Source: Devosia sp. 67-54 (GTDB lineage: Bacteria; Pseudomonadota; Alphaproteobacteria; Rhizobiales; Devosiaceae). From it: DNA of 64,000 bases. Within the stretch, counting starts at the first letter, position 1. Every line of letters starts with the position of its first letter. The notes beneath the pieces were generated by a model, which was given only the letters and a program-made list of their open reading frames with translations, had not been told where the DNA came from and did no database searches. Below are positions 34,630-45,185 of the stretch, one piece after another. The stretch covers positions 372,001 to 436,000 of the forward strand of contig NZ_MKVA01000005.1 of the NCBI RefSeq assembly GCF_001899075.1, read 5' to 3'. The position numbers and the translations under genes were made by a program.

Positions 34630-36453
34630 ATGCCCGTCGCCGCCCCCGCCATCGCCAATGCCGCCCAGGCCGTCGCCGCCGCCCGCGTGGCGCTGGCCGA
34701 GGCCATGGTGCTGAAGGTCGGGCAGGTGCTCGAAGCGCTGGTCGTGGGCAAGGCCGCCGACGGCGCGACGGCGCTCAAGATCGGCGAGCACGTGGTGACG
34801 GCCAGGCTGCCGCAGCTCGCGCTGACGGCCGGCAGCGTCGTGCAGCTGCAGGTCAAGGCCACCGGCAGCGCGCCGCAACTGCAGGTGCTGAGCGTGCAGC
34901 CCCCCGCCCAGGCGGCGCGGCCGGTGGCGACGCCGCCCCCCGCAGCCGTGTTGCCGCAGGCGCCAGGCGAGCCGGCCGCGCCGGCGTCGGTCCCGCCACA
35001 GCCGCAGCTCCCGCAGCCGAAAGCCGAGTCAACACCGGCAGTTGCGCCCCGGAGCTCGCAGCCCGAGTCAGCCCCGGCGCGGTCGCAACCAGCCGCGTCC
35101 ACGCCGCCATCGGCGTCTGCCGAGCCCGTCTTGCGCGCCGAGCCGACGCTCCGCCCGCCGGCCGCCTCTCCCGCCGCGCAACTCCAAGCCGCTCCGCCAT
35201 CGACGCCCGAGGCGCGGCCAAATCCGGCAGCGGCTCCCGCTGCCACCCCAGCGCAGCCGACCCAGGCCGAAGCCGGCCCGCTCGTCCGCCCGCTGCCGTC
35301 CAGCCCCGCCCAGCCGGCTCCGCCAGCGCCGGCGACCACACCGCCCGCTCCCGCCGCACCACCGCCATCCCCGATGCAACCGGCGCCGTCCGCCGCAGCG
35401 GCCGGCGATCCCGCAGAGCCCGCTCCAAATCCGCTGCTGCTGGCGCAGGCGGCGCCGCGTCCGCCGGCCAATGTCGCGGACCTGCCGCGGCCTGCGCCGA
35501 TCCCGGGACCGCCGCAGGCCGCGCCGCAGCCGTCGGCCCCGCCGCCGACGCCGCAGGCGGCGCTGGCGCAGATGCTGCCCGACGCCCTCGGTCGGCAGAA
35601 CTCCGCCGGGCCGCTGCTGGCGTCGCTGGCGGCCGCGGTGCAGATGCCGGCGCTGCTGCCCGAGCCGGTGCTGCGCGCCGCGCTCGGGGTGTTGGCGCAG
35701 CGCCTCGTGGTCCGCGACGGCCAGGTGCCGGCGCCGGCGCTGGAGCAGGCGGTGACGCGCGCCGGGGTGACGCTCGAGGCGTCGCTGCTGCGCGGCGAGC
35801 CGCAGCCGCGCGACGCCAAGGCAGGCCTCCTGGCGCTGCGCGAGGCGCTGGTGAAGTGGCTCGGCGGCGCGCCCGCGCCCACCGCGCCCGTCCGCGAGCC
35901 GGCGCCGCCGCCGATCCGTGGCCTGCCGCTCCGCGCCGCGCCGGTCGATGCGCCGCCGCTGCCCGATGTGGCGCGCGACGCCGGCCGGATGCTGCACGAG
36001 CAGGCGGACGCCGCCGTGTCGCGGCTGAAGCTGATGCAGCTCGCCTCGCTGCCCGACAGCAGCGATCCGGCCCGGCCCGTGCCGCCGGCCCTGCGCCTCG
36101 AGCTGCCGTTCCTCGTCGGGCACGAGCTGGTGATGGCGCAGATGCAGATCGGCCCCGACGGCAGCCGGCGCGAGCGGCGCGAGGGCAAGCGCGGCTGGAC
36201 GCTGCGCTTCGCGCTCGATTATTCGGCCACCGGCGAGGTCGGCGCCGAGGTGGGCGTGCTCGGCAAGGCGGTGACGGTGTCGCTCTGGGCCGCCGAGCCG
36301 GAAACGGCCGCGGCCATGCAGGCGGCGCTGCCGGAGCTCACCGGCGCGCTCGACGCTGCCGGTCTCACCCCCGGCGCCGTGAAAATCCGCCACGGCGTGC
36401 CGGCCGCCCCGCCGCGGCCGCTGGCCGGGCGCCTGCTGGACAGCGTCTCATGA
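34630..36453 (+). CDS. FliK-like (flagellar hook-length control type) protein
   Basis: A 607-residue protein in three parts. The N-terminal 95 residues are folded (LKVGQVLEALVVGKAADGAT). About residues 95-320 are low complexity, very rich in Pro, Ala and Gln. The C-terminal half ends in a domain (about 470-595) resembling the FliK/Flg_hook C-terminal domain: ALRLELPFLVGHELVMAQMQ, GWTLRFALDYSATGEVGAEV, TVSLWAAEPETAAAMQAALP. The next gene, overlapping by 4 bases, encodes an FlhB-C-terminal-like protein, the export-switch partner of FliK, which supports the call. No other flagellar gene is in the window. Confidence 0.7.
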   Translation: MPVAAPAIANAAQAVAAARVALAEAMVLKVGQVLEALVVGKAADGATALKIGEHVVTARLPQLALTAGSVVQLQVKATGSAPQLQVLSVQPPAQAARPVATPPPAAVLPQAPGEPAAPASVPPQPQLPQPKAESTPAVAPRSSQPESAPARSQPAASTPPSASAEPVLRAEPTLRPPAASPAAQLQAAPPSTPEARPNPAAAPAATPAQPTQAEAGPLVRPLPSSPAQPAPPAPATTPPAPAAPPPSPMQPAPSAAAAGDPAEPAPNPLLLAQAAPRPPANVADLPRPAPIPGPPQAAPQPSAPPPTPQAALAQMLPDALGRQNSAGPLLASLAAAVQMPALLPEPVLRAALGVLAQRLVVRDGQVPAPALEQAVTRAGVTLEASLLRGEPQPRDAKAGLLALREALVKWLGGAPAPTAPVREPAPPPIRGLPLRAAPVDAPPLPDVARDAGRMLHEQADAAVSRLKLMQLASLPDSSDPARPVPPALRLELPFLVGHELVMAQMQIGPDGSRRERREGKRGWTLRFALDYSATGEVGAEVGVLGKAVTVSLWAAEPETAAAMQAALPELTGALDAAGLTPGAVKIRHGVPAAPPRPLAGRLLDSVS

Positions 36454-36713
36454 GCGCCGACGGCAAGCTCGCGGTCGCGCTCGACTACGAGGCGGGCACG
36501 CGGCAGGCGCCGGTGGTCGTCGCCAAGGGGCGCGGCCACGTCGCCGAGGCGATCCTGGCGGCGGCGCGCGACAACGGCGTCGCCATCGAGGCCAATCCGA
36601 TGCTGGCCGAGGCGCTCAGCGGCGTCGGGCTCGACGAGGCGATCCCCTACGAACTCTACCAGGCGGTGGCCGAGGTCATCGGCTTCGTGCTCCGGACCAG
36701 CCGAAAGTCGTAG
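36450..36713 (+). CDS. Standalone FlhB/EscU C-terminal-like protein
   Basis: An 87-residue protein matching the cytoplasmic switch domain of type III export apparatus proteins: KLAVALDYEAGTRQAPVVVA, KGRGHVAEAILAAARDNGVA, IEANPMLAEAL and DEAIPYELYQAVAEVIGFVL. The membrane domain and the self-cleaving NPTH motif are absent; the sequence begins just where the post-cleavage fragment would. The ATG overlaps the stop of the fliK-like gene (ATGA). Similar FlhB-like small proteins beside a FliK-like protein are known in other bacteria (YlqH/FlhX type). Its role is probably in substrate-specificity switching, but this is inference. Confidence 0.85.
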   Translation: MSADGKLAVALDYEAGTRQAPVVVAKGRGHVAEAILAAARDNGVAIEANPMLAEALSGVGLDEAIPYELYQAVAEVIGFVLRTSRKS

Positions 36714-36820
36714 CGCCGTCGCCGCATCCGGCGGCGAATTTCTGGCCCGGCGGGGGTGAAACCGCGCAACGCATTGACTAGATAGGCTGATCGGCCCCTT
36801 TCGCCGTCGAGCGTTCGCCT

Positions 36821-37489
36821 TTGCTAGAGATCCTTTCCCCCGGCTCGTTCAGCGCCTTCCTGCAGGTGATCGTCATCGATCTGGTGCTGGCCGGCGACAA
36901 CGCCGTGGTCATCGGCATGGCCGCGGCGGGGCTGCTGCCGGGGATGCGGCGCAAGGCCATCCTCATCGGCATCGGCGCGGCGACGGTGCTGCGCATCGGC
37001 TTTGCCCTCATCGCCACGCAGCTGCTCGCCTTCACCGGCCTGCTGCTGGCCGGCGGGCTGCTGCTGCTGTGGGTCTGCTACAAGATGTGGCAGGAGCTGC
37101 GCAGCGGCGCCGACGACCACCACGAGACCGAGCAGGCGATGCACGCCGCCGAAGCCGCCCCGCCCGGGGCGCGCAAGACCCTCGGCCAGGCGGTGATGCA
37201 GATCGTCATCGCCGACGTGTCGATGTCGCTCGACAACGTGCTGGCGGTCGCCGGGGCGGCGCAGCGGCATTTCGAGGCGCTGATCTTCGGGCTGACGCTG
37301 TCGGTGCTGATGATGGGCGTCGCCTCGTCGCTGATCGCCGGGCTGCTCAACCGCTTCCGCTGGATCGCCTGGGTCGGGCTGGTGGTGATCCTCTACGTGG
37401 CGCTGCGCATGGTCTATGAAGGGCTCGACCAGGTGCTCGCCGACCATCTGCCGAACATCCCCGGCCTGCCGCTGCCGCATTTGGCATGA
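36821..37489 (+). CDS. TerC/YjbE-family integral membrane protein
   Basis: A 222-residue membrane protein with about seven hydrophobic segments. TerC motifs: FLQVIVIDLVLAGDNAVVIG (with the conserved Asp-Asn) and, in the second half, QIVIADVSMSLDNVLAVAGA, the paired DN motif. The YjbE group is linked to manganese export or metal handling. The start is TTG; the loop DDHHETEQAMHAAEA is His/Asp-rich and might bind metal. No yybP-ykoY riboswitch is recognisable upstream. Confidence 0.9.
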   Translation: MLEILSPGSFSAFLQVIVIDLVLAGDNAVVIGMAAAGLLPGMRRKAILIGIGAATVLRIGFALIATQLLAFTGLLLAGGLLLLWVCYKMWQELRSGADDHHETEQAMHAAEAAPPGARKTLGQAVMQIVIADVSMSLDNVLAVAGAAQRHFEALIFGLTLSVLMMGVASSLIAGLLNRFRWIAWVGLVVILYVALRMVYEGLDQVLADHLPNIPGLPLPHLA

Positions 37490-37595
37490 CGGCTTGGTAA
37501 CCTTGTCGCGCAATAGCGCGCATTTACCTTGTTTCTGAACGGATTTCCGGCGCGCGACGGCCTATTTTGACGGCCAGTCGAGCGGAGAATTCACG

Positions 37596-38774
37596 GTGTC
37601 CATTGCAGTGCACGACGTTACGGACGACATGAGCCGGCCCGCGCCCAGGAGCCTTGCGCCCAGGAGCGCCGCCACGATGACCACGCAGATCGTGGCGCCG
37701 GAATTGTGGGACCGCACCATCGCGCAGTTCGACGAGGTCTGCCAGGAACAGCTCCACGTCTTCGCCCGCACGCGCTGGCCGCATGTCCGGCACGAGCCGG
37801 TGTTGTTCTGGCGCGGCGGCGAGGTGGTCGGCGGCAGCCTGATGATGATCCAGCCGCTGCCGCTGAAGACCGGGGCGCTGGCGGTGGCCAAATGGGGCCC
37901 GATGCTGGCGCGCGCCGACCAGCCCGACCGCCTCGAGCTCTACCGCGAGATGATCGACGTGCTGGTGGCCGACTACGCCGTCACGCGCCGGCTGATGCTG
38001 TCCATCCTGCCGCGCGCCTCGCTCACCGCCTTCAATGCCGAATACGACCACCTCATCCATCGCGGCTTTTCGCACGGCTCGGAGCTGCCGTTCCCCAATC
38101 GCTACATCGTCAACCTGCGGCTCGGCGATGCCGAGCAGCGCAAGAGCTTCCTGCAGAAATGGCGCTACCATCTCAACAAATCCGAGAAGGCGGGGCTGAG
38201 CTTCGAGCACGCCCCGGCGTCGCGGCTGCCGGAGTTCGCGGCGCTCTACGAAAAGATGCTCGACCGCAAGCGCTTCGCCGACCATTCCGCCTATGAGACG
38301 GTGCCGGCGCTGATGGCGATGGAGAGCGAGCGGCTCAGGCCCGAGCTGTTCTTCGTGCGTCACCTCGGCGAGGTGATCGCCGGCGCCATCATCTTCAAGG
38401 CCGGCGACCGCGCCGTCTATCTCTACGGCGCCACCAACGACCGGGCGCTGCCGCTGCGCGCCGGCTATTTCATGCACTGGAACATCATTCGCTGGCTGCG
38501 CGACAACACCGAGGCCAAATGGTACGACCTCGGCGGCACCGACGGCTTCCAGGGGCTGCACCAGTTCAAGAAGGGCATGGTCGGCGAGGCCGGCGTGATC
38601 CAGCCGGTACCGCCCGTCGCCAATTACGCGGCGCATCCGTGGCCGCGGCTCGTGGGCAACGCCGCCTTCAAGGGCCGCGACCTCGCGAGCGCGGCGCTGC
38701 GCCAGCTCGACTGGCTGCGCTCGGCGCATGCCCGGCCCGACCAGAAGCGCGCCGGCGCGGGCGATGCCGAATGA
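37596..38774 (+). CDS. FemAB-like/GNAT-fold aminoacyltransferase
   Basis: A 392-residue protein with the duplicated GNAT fold of FemAB/FemX relatives: first half EPVLFWRGGEVVGGSLMMIQ and VAKWGPMLARADQPDRLE; second half FLQKWRYHLNKSEKAGLSFE, KMLDRKRFAD, FFVRHLGEVIAGAIIFKAGD, YLYGATNDRALPLRAGYFMH and WYDLGGTDGFQGLHQFKKGM. These are typical of FemAB-related proteins in exopolysaccharide or cell-wall contexts. The start is GTG with GGAG upstream. The stop overlaps the flippase start (ATGA). Confidence 0.88.
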   Translation: MSIAVHDVTDDMSRPAPRSLAPRSAATMTTQIVAPELWDRTIAQFDEVCQEQLHVFARTRWPHVRHEPVLFWRGGEVVGGSLMMIQPLPLKTGALAVAKWGPMLARADQPDRLELYREMIDVLVADYAVTRRLMLSILPRASLTAFNAEYDHLIHRGFSHGSELPFPNRYIVNLRLGDAEQRKSFLQKWRYHLNKSEKAGLSFEHAPASRLPEFAALYEKMLDRKRFADHSAYETVPALMAMESERLRPELFFVRHLGEVIAGAIIFKAGDRAVYLYGATNDRALPLRAGYFMHWNIIRWLRDNTEAKWYDLGGTDGFQGLHQFKKGMVGEAGVIQPVPPVANYAAHPWPRLVGNAAFKGRDLASAALRQLDWLRSAHARPDQKRAGAGDAE

Positions 38775-40096
38775 GCCTGCTGCACCGCCTGTTGTCGCAA
38801 TCGACGGTGATCTTCGGCGCCCGCATCTTCGGCGCCGGCCTCACCTTCCTGGTGCAGGTGGCGATCGCCCGCTTCATCAGTCCGCAGGCGCTGGGCGACT
38901 ACATCCTGGTGATGGCGGCGGTGAACATCATCGCCGTGGTGATGCCGCTGGGCTTCGAGACCATCGGCACCTATTTCGCCGCCGAGTACCGCGCCCGCGG
39001 CGAAGGCCGGCTGCTGCGCGGCTTCATGCTGCGCGCCTACGGACACACCGCCGCCACCGGCCTGCTGCTGATCCTCGCCGGCTATCCGCTGGCGCAATTC
39101 TTCGGCGAGCCGGGCAGGGCGCTCGCGGCGCACTGGCTGCCGGCGGCGATCCTCACCATCGCCACCGCCATGGTGCTGGTTTCGGGCGCCATGCTGGTCG
39201 GGCTCAAGCGGCCCTTCGCCGGCTTCTTCGCTGAAACGCTGTTCCGGCCGATGCTGGCGCTCGCCGGCTTCGCGGTGGCGCTGAACACCGGCTCAACCCA
39301 GGCGGTGACGACCATCCTGTGGGTGCTGTCGGTCGGCTATGCCGCGGTGGCGCTGCTGCAGTTCGGCCTGCTGCTGGTGACGACCACGCGCATTCCGCTG
39401 GAAGAGACGCCGCGCGCCGGCGAATGGCGCCGCTGGTGGCGCTTCGCCGTGCCGTGGATCGCACTGGCGGTCGCCGGCGACTTCTTCTTCGACATCGATT
39501 TGCTGCTGCTGTCGGGCCATATGAGCCGCACCGACCTGGCGGTGTTCGGCGTGTGCACCCGCGTCTTCTCGCTGGTGGCGTTCGGGGTCGGGGCGGTCTA
39601 CGCGGTCACCATGCCCGACATGTTCGAGAGCGAGGCGCTGCGCGACCGTGCCGGCTTCCACCGCAAGATCGGCGAGGCCAACCTCGTCGCGTCGGGCCTG
39701 TCCGTCGTGCTGCTGCTCTTGGTGCTGGTCGCCTCGCCGCTGGCCTTCATGCTGTTCGGCTCGACCTTCCAGGCCGGCGTCGTGCCGCTCGCCATCCTCT
39801 GCGTCGGGCTGGTGATCCGCTCGGTGTTCGGTCCCGCGTCGGTGGTGCTGTCGGTGCACAACCGGCCCTATGCCAGCCTGCCGGCGGTCGCCGCCGCGAT
39901 GGCGACGCTGGTCGCCGCCAACCTGACCCTGGTGCCGCATCTGGGCCTGCTCGGCGCCTCGCTCGCGGCGCTCATCGCCATGACCGTGTGGTCCGCCGCC
40001 ATGTGGTTCACGGCGCTGAAGATTTCCGGCGTCGACGTCTCCATCCGCGCCCGCCTCACCCGCCCCATGGCGCTCACGGTAAAAACCGCCGAATAG
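38771..40096 (+). CDS. Wzx-like polysaccharide flippase
   Basis: A 441-residue integral membrane protein with about 12 to 14 hydrophobic segments, of the MOP/PST superfamily: STVIFGARIFGAGLTFLVQV, AIARFISPQALGDYILVMAA, the central pair at FDIDLLLLSGHMSRTDLAVF, and FGPASVVLSVHNRPYASLPA. It probably flips a lipid-linked sugar across the inner membrane. Coupled to the FemAB-like gene by a 4-base overlap. No glycosyltransferase is adjacent. Confidence 0.88.
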   Translation: MSLLHRLLSQSTVIFGARIFGAGLTFLVQVAIARFISPQALGDYILVMAAVNIIAVVMPLGFETIGTYFAAEYRARGEGRLLRGFMLRAYGHTAATGLLLILAGYPLAQFFGEPGRALAAHWLPAAILTIATAMVLVSGAMLVGLKRPFAGFFAETLFRPMLALAGFAVALNTGSTQAVTTILWVLSVGYAAVALLQFGLLLVTTTRIPLEETPRAGEWRRWWRFAVPWIALAVAGDFFFDIDLLLLSGHMSRTDLAVFGVCTRVFSLVAFGVGAVYAVTMPDMFESEALRDRAGFHRKIGEANLVASGLSVVLLLLVLVASPLAFMLFGSTFQAGVVPLAILCVGLVIRSVFGPASVVLSVHNRPYASLPAVAAAMATLVAANLTLVPHLGLLGASLAALIAMTVWSAAMWFTALKISGVDVSIRARLTRPMALTVKTAE

Positions 40097-40671
40097 CCGG
40101 CGTCCCTGCAGTCGGTGAGAACGCGCGAGACCGGTGCCCCGACACCTCTATCCCCCACGTCACCGCCAATTTCCCCTTCCCCCACAATCCCCTGCAACAA
40201 ATCCACCGTCCGCCAATCCACCCCCTTTGCGCCCGGGTGTACTCTCCACCCCATCCCCTCGCGATTGCGAGGTCGCGACGAACGGTCGGCGGGGGGAGAT
40301 CGGTGTGGGTGGGGTGTCGACCCCATTCGGGCCGGTTCTGCCGGGAACCATGGGTGAGCCAAATCCTGCACCCAGGGTCCGGGGATCGCCCCGAGGGTGT
40401 TGCCATCCGAGGGGCTCGGAGCTGTGGGGCCAACTCGGCAAGACCCCGCATCTCGACGAAATCTCCGCGCGCCGCAGTCAAGAGGCTGGTCGAAGGCAGG
40501 ACCTGGTCATAAACCCCGGTCGCGTGGCGAGGCTCCGGTCTCATTACACGCCGTCTACCGGCTCCGGGAGCGGAGCCTCGCCATGCCGCATGTCACAGGC
40601 GGCGCTGCTCTTTGACATCGCCGGTCGGGCCGGTGGAGGCTTCCGCTCGCCCACAATCCTGAAGCTGCGAC
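40097..40671. other. 575-bp intergenic region with no recognised gene
   Basis: It lies between the convergent flippase and GNAT genes. Composition differs from its surroundings: long C/T-rich runs near 40150-40260 (TCCCCTTCCCCCACAATCCC) and G-rich runs after 40290. Reading frames exist on both strands but have no RBS, no family resemblance and poor codon pattern. A 13-bp inverted repeat is at 40525-40583. No tRNA, rRNA or RNase P/6S/SRP signature was found by eye. Confidence 0.6.
40525..40583. repeat. 13-bp inverted repeat
   Basis: TGGCGAGGCTCCG at 40525-40537 and its exact complement at 40571-40583, 33 bases apart, with GGCTCCGG copies inside. It may form a long hairpin that ends one of the convergent transcripts; no T-run follows. 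Confidence 0.6.
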
Positions 40672-41292
40672 TCAGCGTCCCAGCAGTGCGTTGAGGTGAG
40701 CGATGGCGCGCCCGACGCGGCCCTGGGCGATGCCGTGGTCGTAGCCCTCCGTGAGCTTGGTGTAGGGCTTTTCCATCACGCAATAGTCCTGGCCGAAGAT
40801 GTGCTGCTTGAGCACGGCGGTTTCGACGTAGCCGTAGCGGCGGAGCAGCGCGAGGGCGACCTCGTTCTCGGGGCGCACGAAGGTGTAGGCCTTGTGGAAT
40901 CTGCCGTTGTCGAAATGCTCGTCGAAGGCGCGCATGCCGTGCATGCCCAGCCGGGTCTGGCGGAAGGCCGGGAAGATCCAGCTCCAGTAGCGGAACACGG
41001 CGCCGAACTCCGGCCCCGAGATCAGCGCGCCGCCGACCTTGCCCTCCGACAGCAGCGCGATCACGTGCCAGGGGTCCTGGCGCTGCAGCGTGCGCAGGTA
41101 GGATTTGGTCAGCCGGGCCTTCTCCCAGGCCTTGAACTCGGCATTGTAATGGGGGCTCTCGTCGATCACCAGCATCAGCTCGTGGTGGATGAGGTCGAGA
41201 TCGGCAGGCGTGGCGGCGCGGGTCGCAAAGCGCGGCGTCGCCTTGGCGTCGGTCTGGGTCGGAGCAGCGGAGGTCAGCGTCAGGTCAGCCAT
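40672..41292 (-). CDS. GNAT-family acetyltransferase
   Basis: A 206-residue protein. The first 20 residues are an unstructured Ala/Thr tail; the GNAT domain begins FATRAATPADLDLIHHELML. Motif-A-like RQTRLGMHGMRAFDEHFDNG, then FVRPENEVALALLRRYGYVE, the usual acetyl-CoA/motif-B region. The C-terminal 40 residues are helical. Substrate unknown. It faces the unexplained intergenic region downstream and is divergent from acs. Confidence 0.82.
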   Translation of the reverse strand: MADLTLTSAAPTQTDAKATPRFATRAATPADLDLIHHELMLVIDESPHYNAEFKAWEKARLTKSYLRTLQRQDPWHVIALLSEGKVGGALISGPEFGAVFRYWSWIFPAFRQTRLGMHGMRAFDEHFDNGRFHKAYTFVRPENEVALALLRRYGYVETAVLKQHIFGQDYCVMEKPYTKLTEGYDHGIAQGRVGRAIAHLNALLGR

Positions 41293-41449
41293 CGGTCAAG
41301 CTCGCATCAGAAATTTGCCGCAAAGGATACTCCCGGCGGCGGCGCAGCCACACAACAGAGCGTCCGTGCGGTTAACGGGGACAAGTGGTCTTCTTGCCCG
41401 CGGGCAGGCCAGTGGCTAAACCGGTTCGCAAAAGAATTGGGAGGAGCCG

Positions 41450-43393
<1,944 letters not shown>

Positions 43394-43472
43394 GCCCCCC
43401 GCCGGGCGCCGTTAATCTTTCCTCACCGGCCGGCCCCGCATAATCGGCGCGGGTCGGTCGAGAGGGACGAAG

Positions 43473-45182
43473 ATGCGGTTGGCGTCGGCGATTGGCGCGG
43501 GGTGGCGGACACTGCGCGGCCGGGCGTCCGCAGCCACCCTCGCTCGCGTGGTCAGCGACAATTTCGCCGGCATGGTGGTGGTGGAGTCGGGCGGCGTCAT
43601 CGTCGCCGCGAGCCGCATCGCCTCCGACCTGCTCAATGGCGGCCGGCCGCTCGATGGGCACGGCATCCGGCAGGCGCTGCCGCCGGACATGCGGCACGCC
43701 ATCGAGCAGGTGCTCGCCGGCGCCGTGGCCAGCACCGAGCTGGCCCTGGCGGTCATCCGCCGGGGCGAGGGCGAAGACGACCGGCTGGTGCTGCAATACG
43801 CCGTGACCGCCAGCGAGGTGGACTCTGGCCGCATCGCCTGCCTCAATTTCTGGGACGTGACCGAACGGCGGCGGGCGGAAGAGCGGCTGAGCTTTCTCGC
43901 CTCGCACGACCCGCTCACCGGGGCGCTGTCGCGCACCGGGCTCTGCGCGGCGATCAACCAGCGCTTCGAGACCGAACGCGGACGCGGCGAAGGGCTGGCG
44001 GTGCTGGCCATCGACCTCGCGCGCTTCAAGCCGGTCAACGACGCGCTCGGCCATGCGCATGGCGACATGCTGCTGAAGCAGGTGGTCGGCCGGCTGCGCG
44101 CCACCGGCGCCGCCTATGTGGCGCGGCTCGGCGGACATGGCTTTGCCGTGGCACATCCCGGGCTCGATGGTGGCGAGGCCATCCAGTTCTGCGAGCTGAT
44201 CCAGGACCGCCTGACGCTGCCCTACCAGCTCGGCCCGCACCGGGCGATCATCGGCGCCGAAGTGGGGATCAGCCATTCGGGCGTCTCCGGCTTCGACCCC
44301 GACCGCCTGCTGAGCCACGCCGACATGGCGCTGTCGATCGCCCGCGAGGGAGCGGGCCGGGGGCACGCCTCGTTCTCGCCCGAGATGGACGCCGGCCTCC
44401 GGGCCCGCCAGGAGCTCGAGACCGCTATGCAGCAGGCGATGGAGCGCGGCGAAATCTCACTGATGTTCCAGCCGCAGGCCTCTCTCGACGACGGCACGGT
44501 CATCGGCGTCGAGGCGCTGATGCGCTGGGTGCATCCCGAGCTCGGGTCGGTGTCGCCGGAGCGTTTCATTCCGGTGGCCGAGGAAACCGGCAAGATCGTC
44601 GAGCTCGGCCGCTGGATCCTCGAAGCGGCGTGCCGCGAGGTTGCCGGCTGGCCGGGGCATCTGAAGCTCTCGGTCAACGTTTCGCCGATCCAGTTCGAGC
44701 TGGTCGACGTGGTCGGGGAGGTGAAGGAGGCGCTGACCCGTTCGGGCCTGCCGGCGCATCGGCTCGACGTCGAGATCACCGAAGGCATCTTCATGTCGAA
44801 CGCGCGGGCCGTCACCGACGCGCTGCAGCGGCTGCGTAACCTCGGCGTCGGCATTGCCCTCGACGATTTCGGCACCGGCTATTCGTCGCTGAGCTATATC
44901 GGGCGGCTGCCGATCGACAAGATCAAGATCGACCAGAGCTTCGTGAAGCGCCTGCCCGGCGACCAGCAGGCCGGCGTGATCGTCCGCGCCGTGATGATGC
45001 TCAGCGAAGCGCTCGACAAGATCGTCATCGCCGAAGGCATCGAGACCGCCGACCAGGCGTGGATGCTGAAGATGATGGGCTGCAAGGTCGGGCAGGGCTA
45101 CCATTTCGGCCGGCCGAAAACGGCGGCGGAAATGCGCGCGATGCTCGCCGAAAAATCGGCGACGGACCGGATCGCGGGGTAG
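43473..45182 (+). CDS. Cyclic-di-GMP phosphodiesterase with degenerate GGDEF domain
   Basis: A 569-residue protein: a PAS-like N-terminal sensor (about 25-130), a GGDEF domain (about 140-305) and an EAL domain (about 315-560). The diguanylate cyclase site reads GGHGF (residues 220-224) instead of GGDEF, so synthesis is unlikely. The EAL domain keeps EAL at 347-349, NVSPIQF, EITEGIF, LDDFGTGYSSLSYIGRLPID, KIDQSFV and IAEGIET, the residues needed for hydrolysis. No transmembrane segment is seen. The degenerate GGDEF may act as a GTP-binding regulatory module. Confidence 0.92.
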   Translation: MRLASAIGAGWRTLRGRASAATLARVVSDNFAGMVVVESGGVIVAASRIASDLLNGGRPLDGHGIRQALPPDMRHAIEQVLAGAVASTELALAVIRRGEGEDDRLVLQYAVTASEVDSGRIACLNFWDVTERRRAEERLSFLASHDPLTGALSRTGLCAAINQRFETERGRGEGLAVLAIDLARFKPVNDALGHAHGDMLLKQVVGRLRATGAAYVARLGGHGFAVAHPGLDGGEAIQFCELIQDRLTLPYQLGPHRAIIGAEVGISHSGVSGFDPDRLLSHADMALSIAREGAGRGHASFSPEMDAGLRARQELETAMQQAMERGEISLMFQPQASLDDGTVIGVEALMRWVHPELGSVSPERFIPVAEETGKIVELGRWILEAACREVAGWPGHLKLSVNVSPIQFELVDVVGEVKEALTRSGLPAHRLDVEITEGIFMSNARAVTDALQRLRNLGVGIALDDFGTGYSSLSYIGRLPIDKIKIDQSFVKRLPGDQQAGVIVRAVMMLSEALDKIVIAEGIETADQAWMLKMMGCKVGQGYHFGRPKTAAEMRAMLAEKSATDRIAG

Positions 45183-45185
45183 GCG

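Noticed and set aside
34593-36188. 531-codon minus-strand frame opposite the fliK-like gene
   Set aside because: Ser/Gly/Ala/Cys-rich shadow of the Pro/Ala low-complexity region; no start signal or motif.
36714-36820. Manganese (yybP-ykoY) riboswitch before the TerC-family gene
   Set aside because: The 107-bp gap lacks the conserved loop sequences and is too short for the element plus an expression platform.
40134-40694. 186-codon plus-strand frame, and overlapping minus-strand frames, in the 575-bp gap
   Set aside because: Low-complexity Pro/Ser/Arg translation, no RBS, overlaps the end of the GNAT gene, and minus-strand versions run into the flippase gene.
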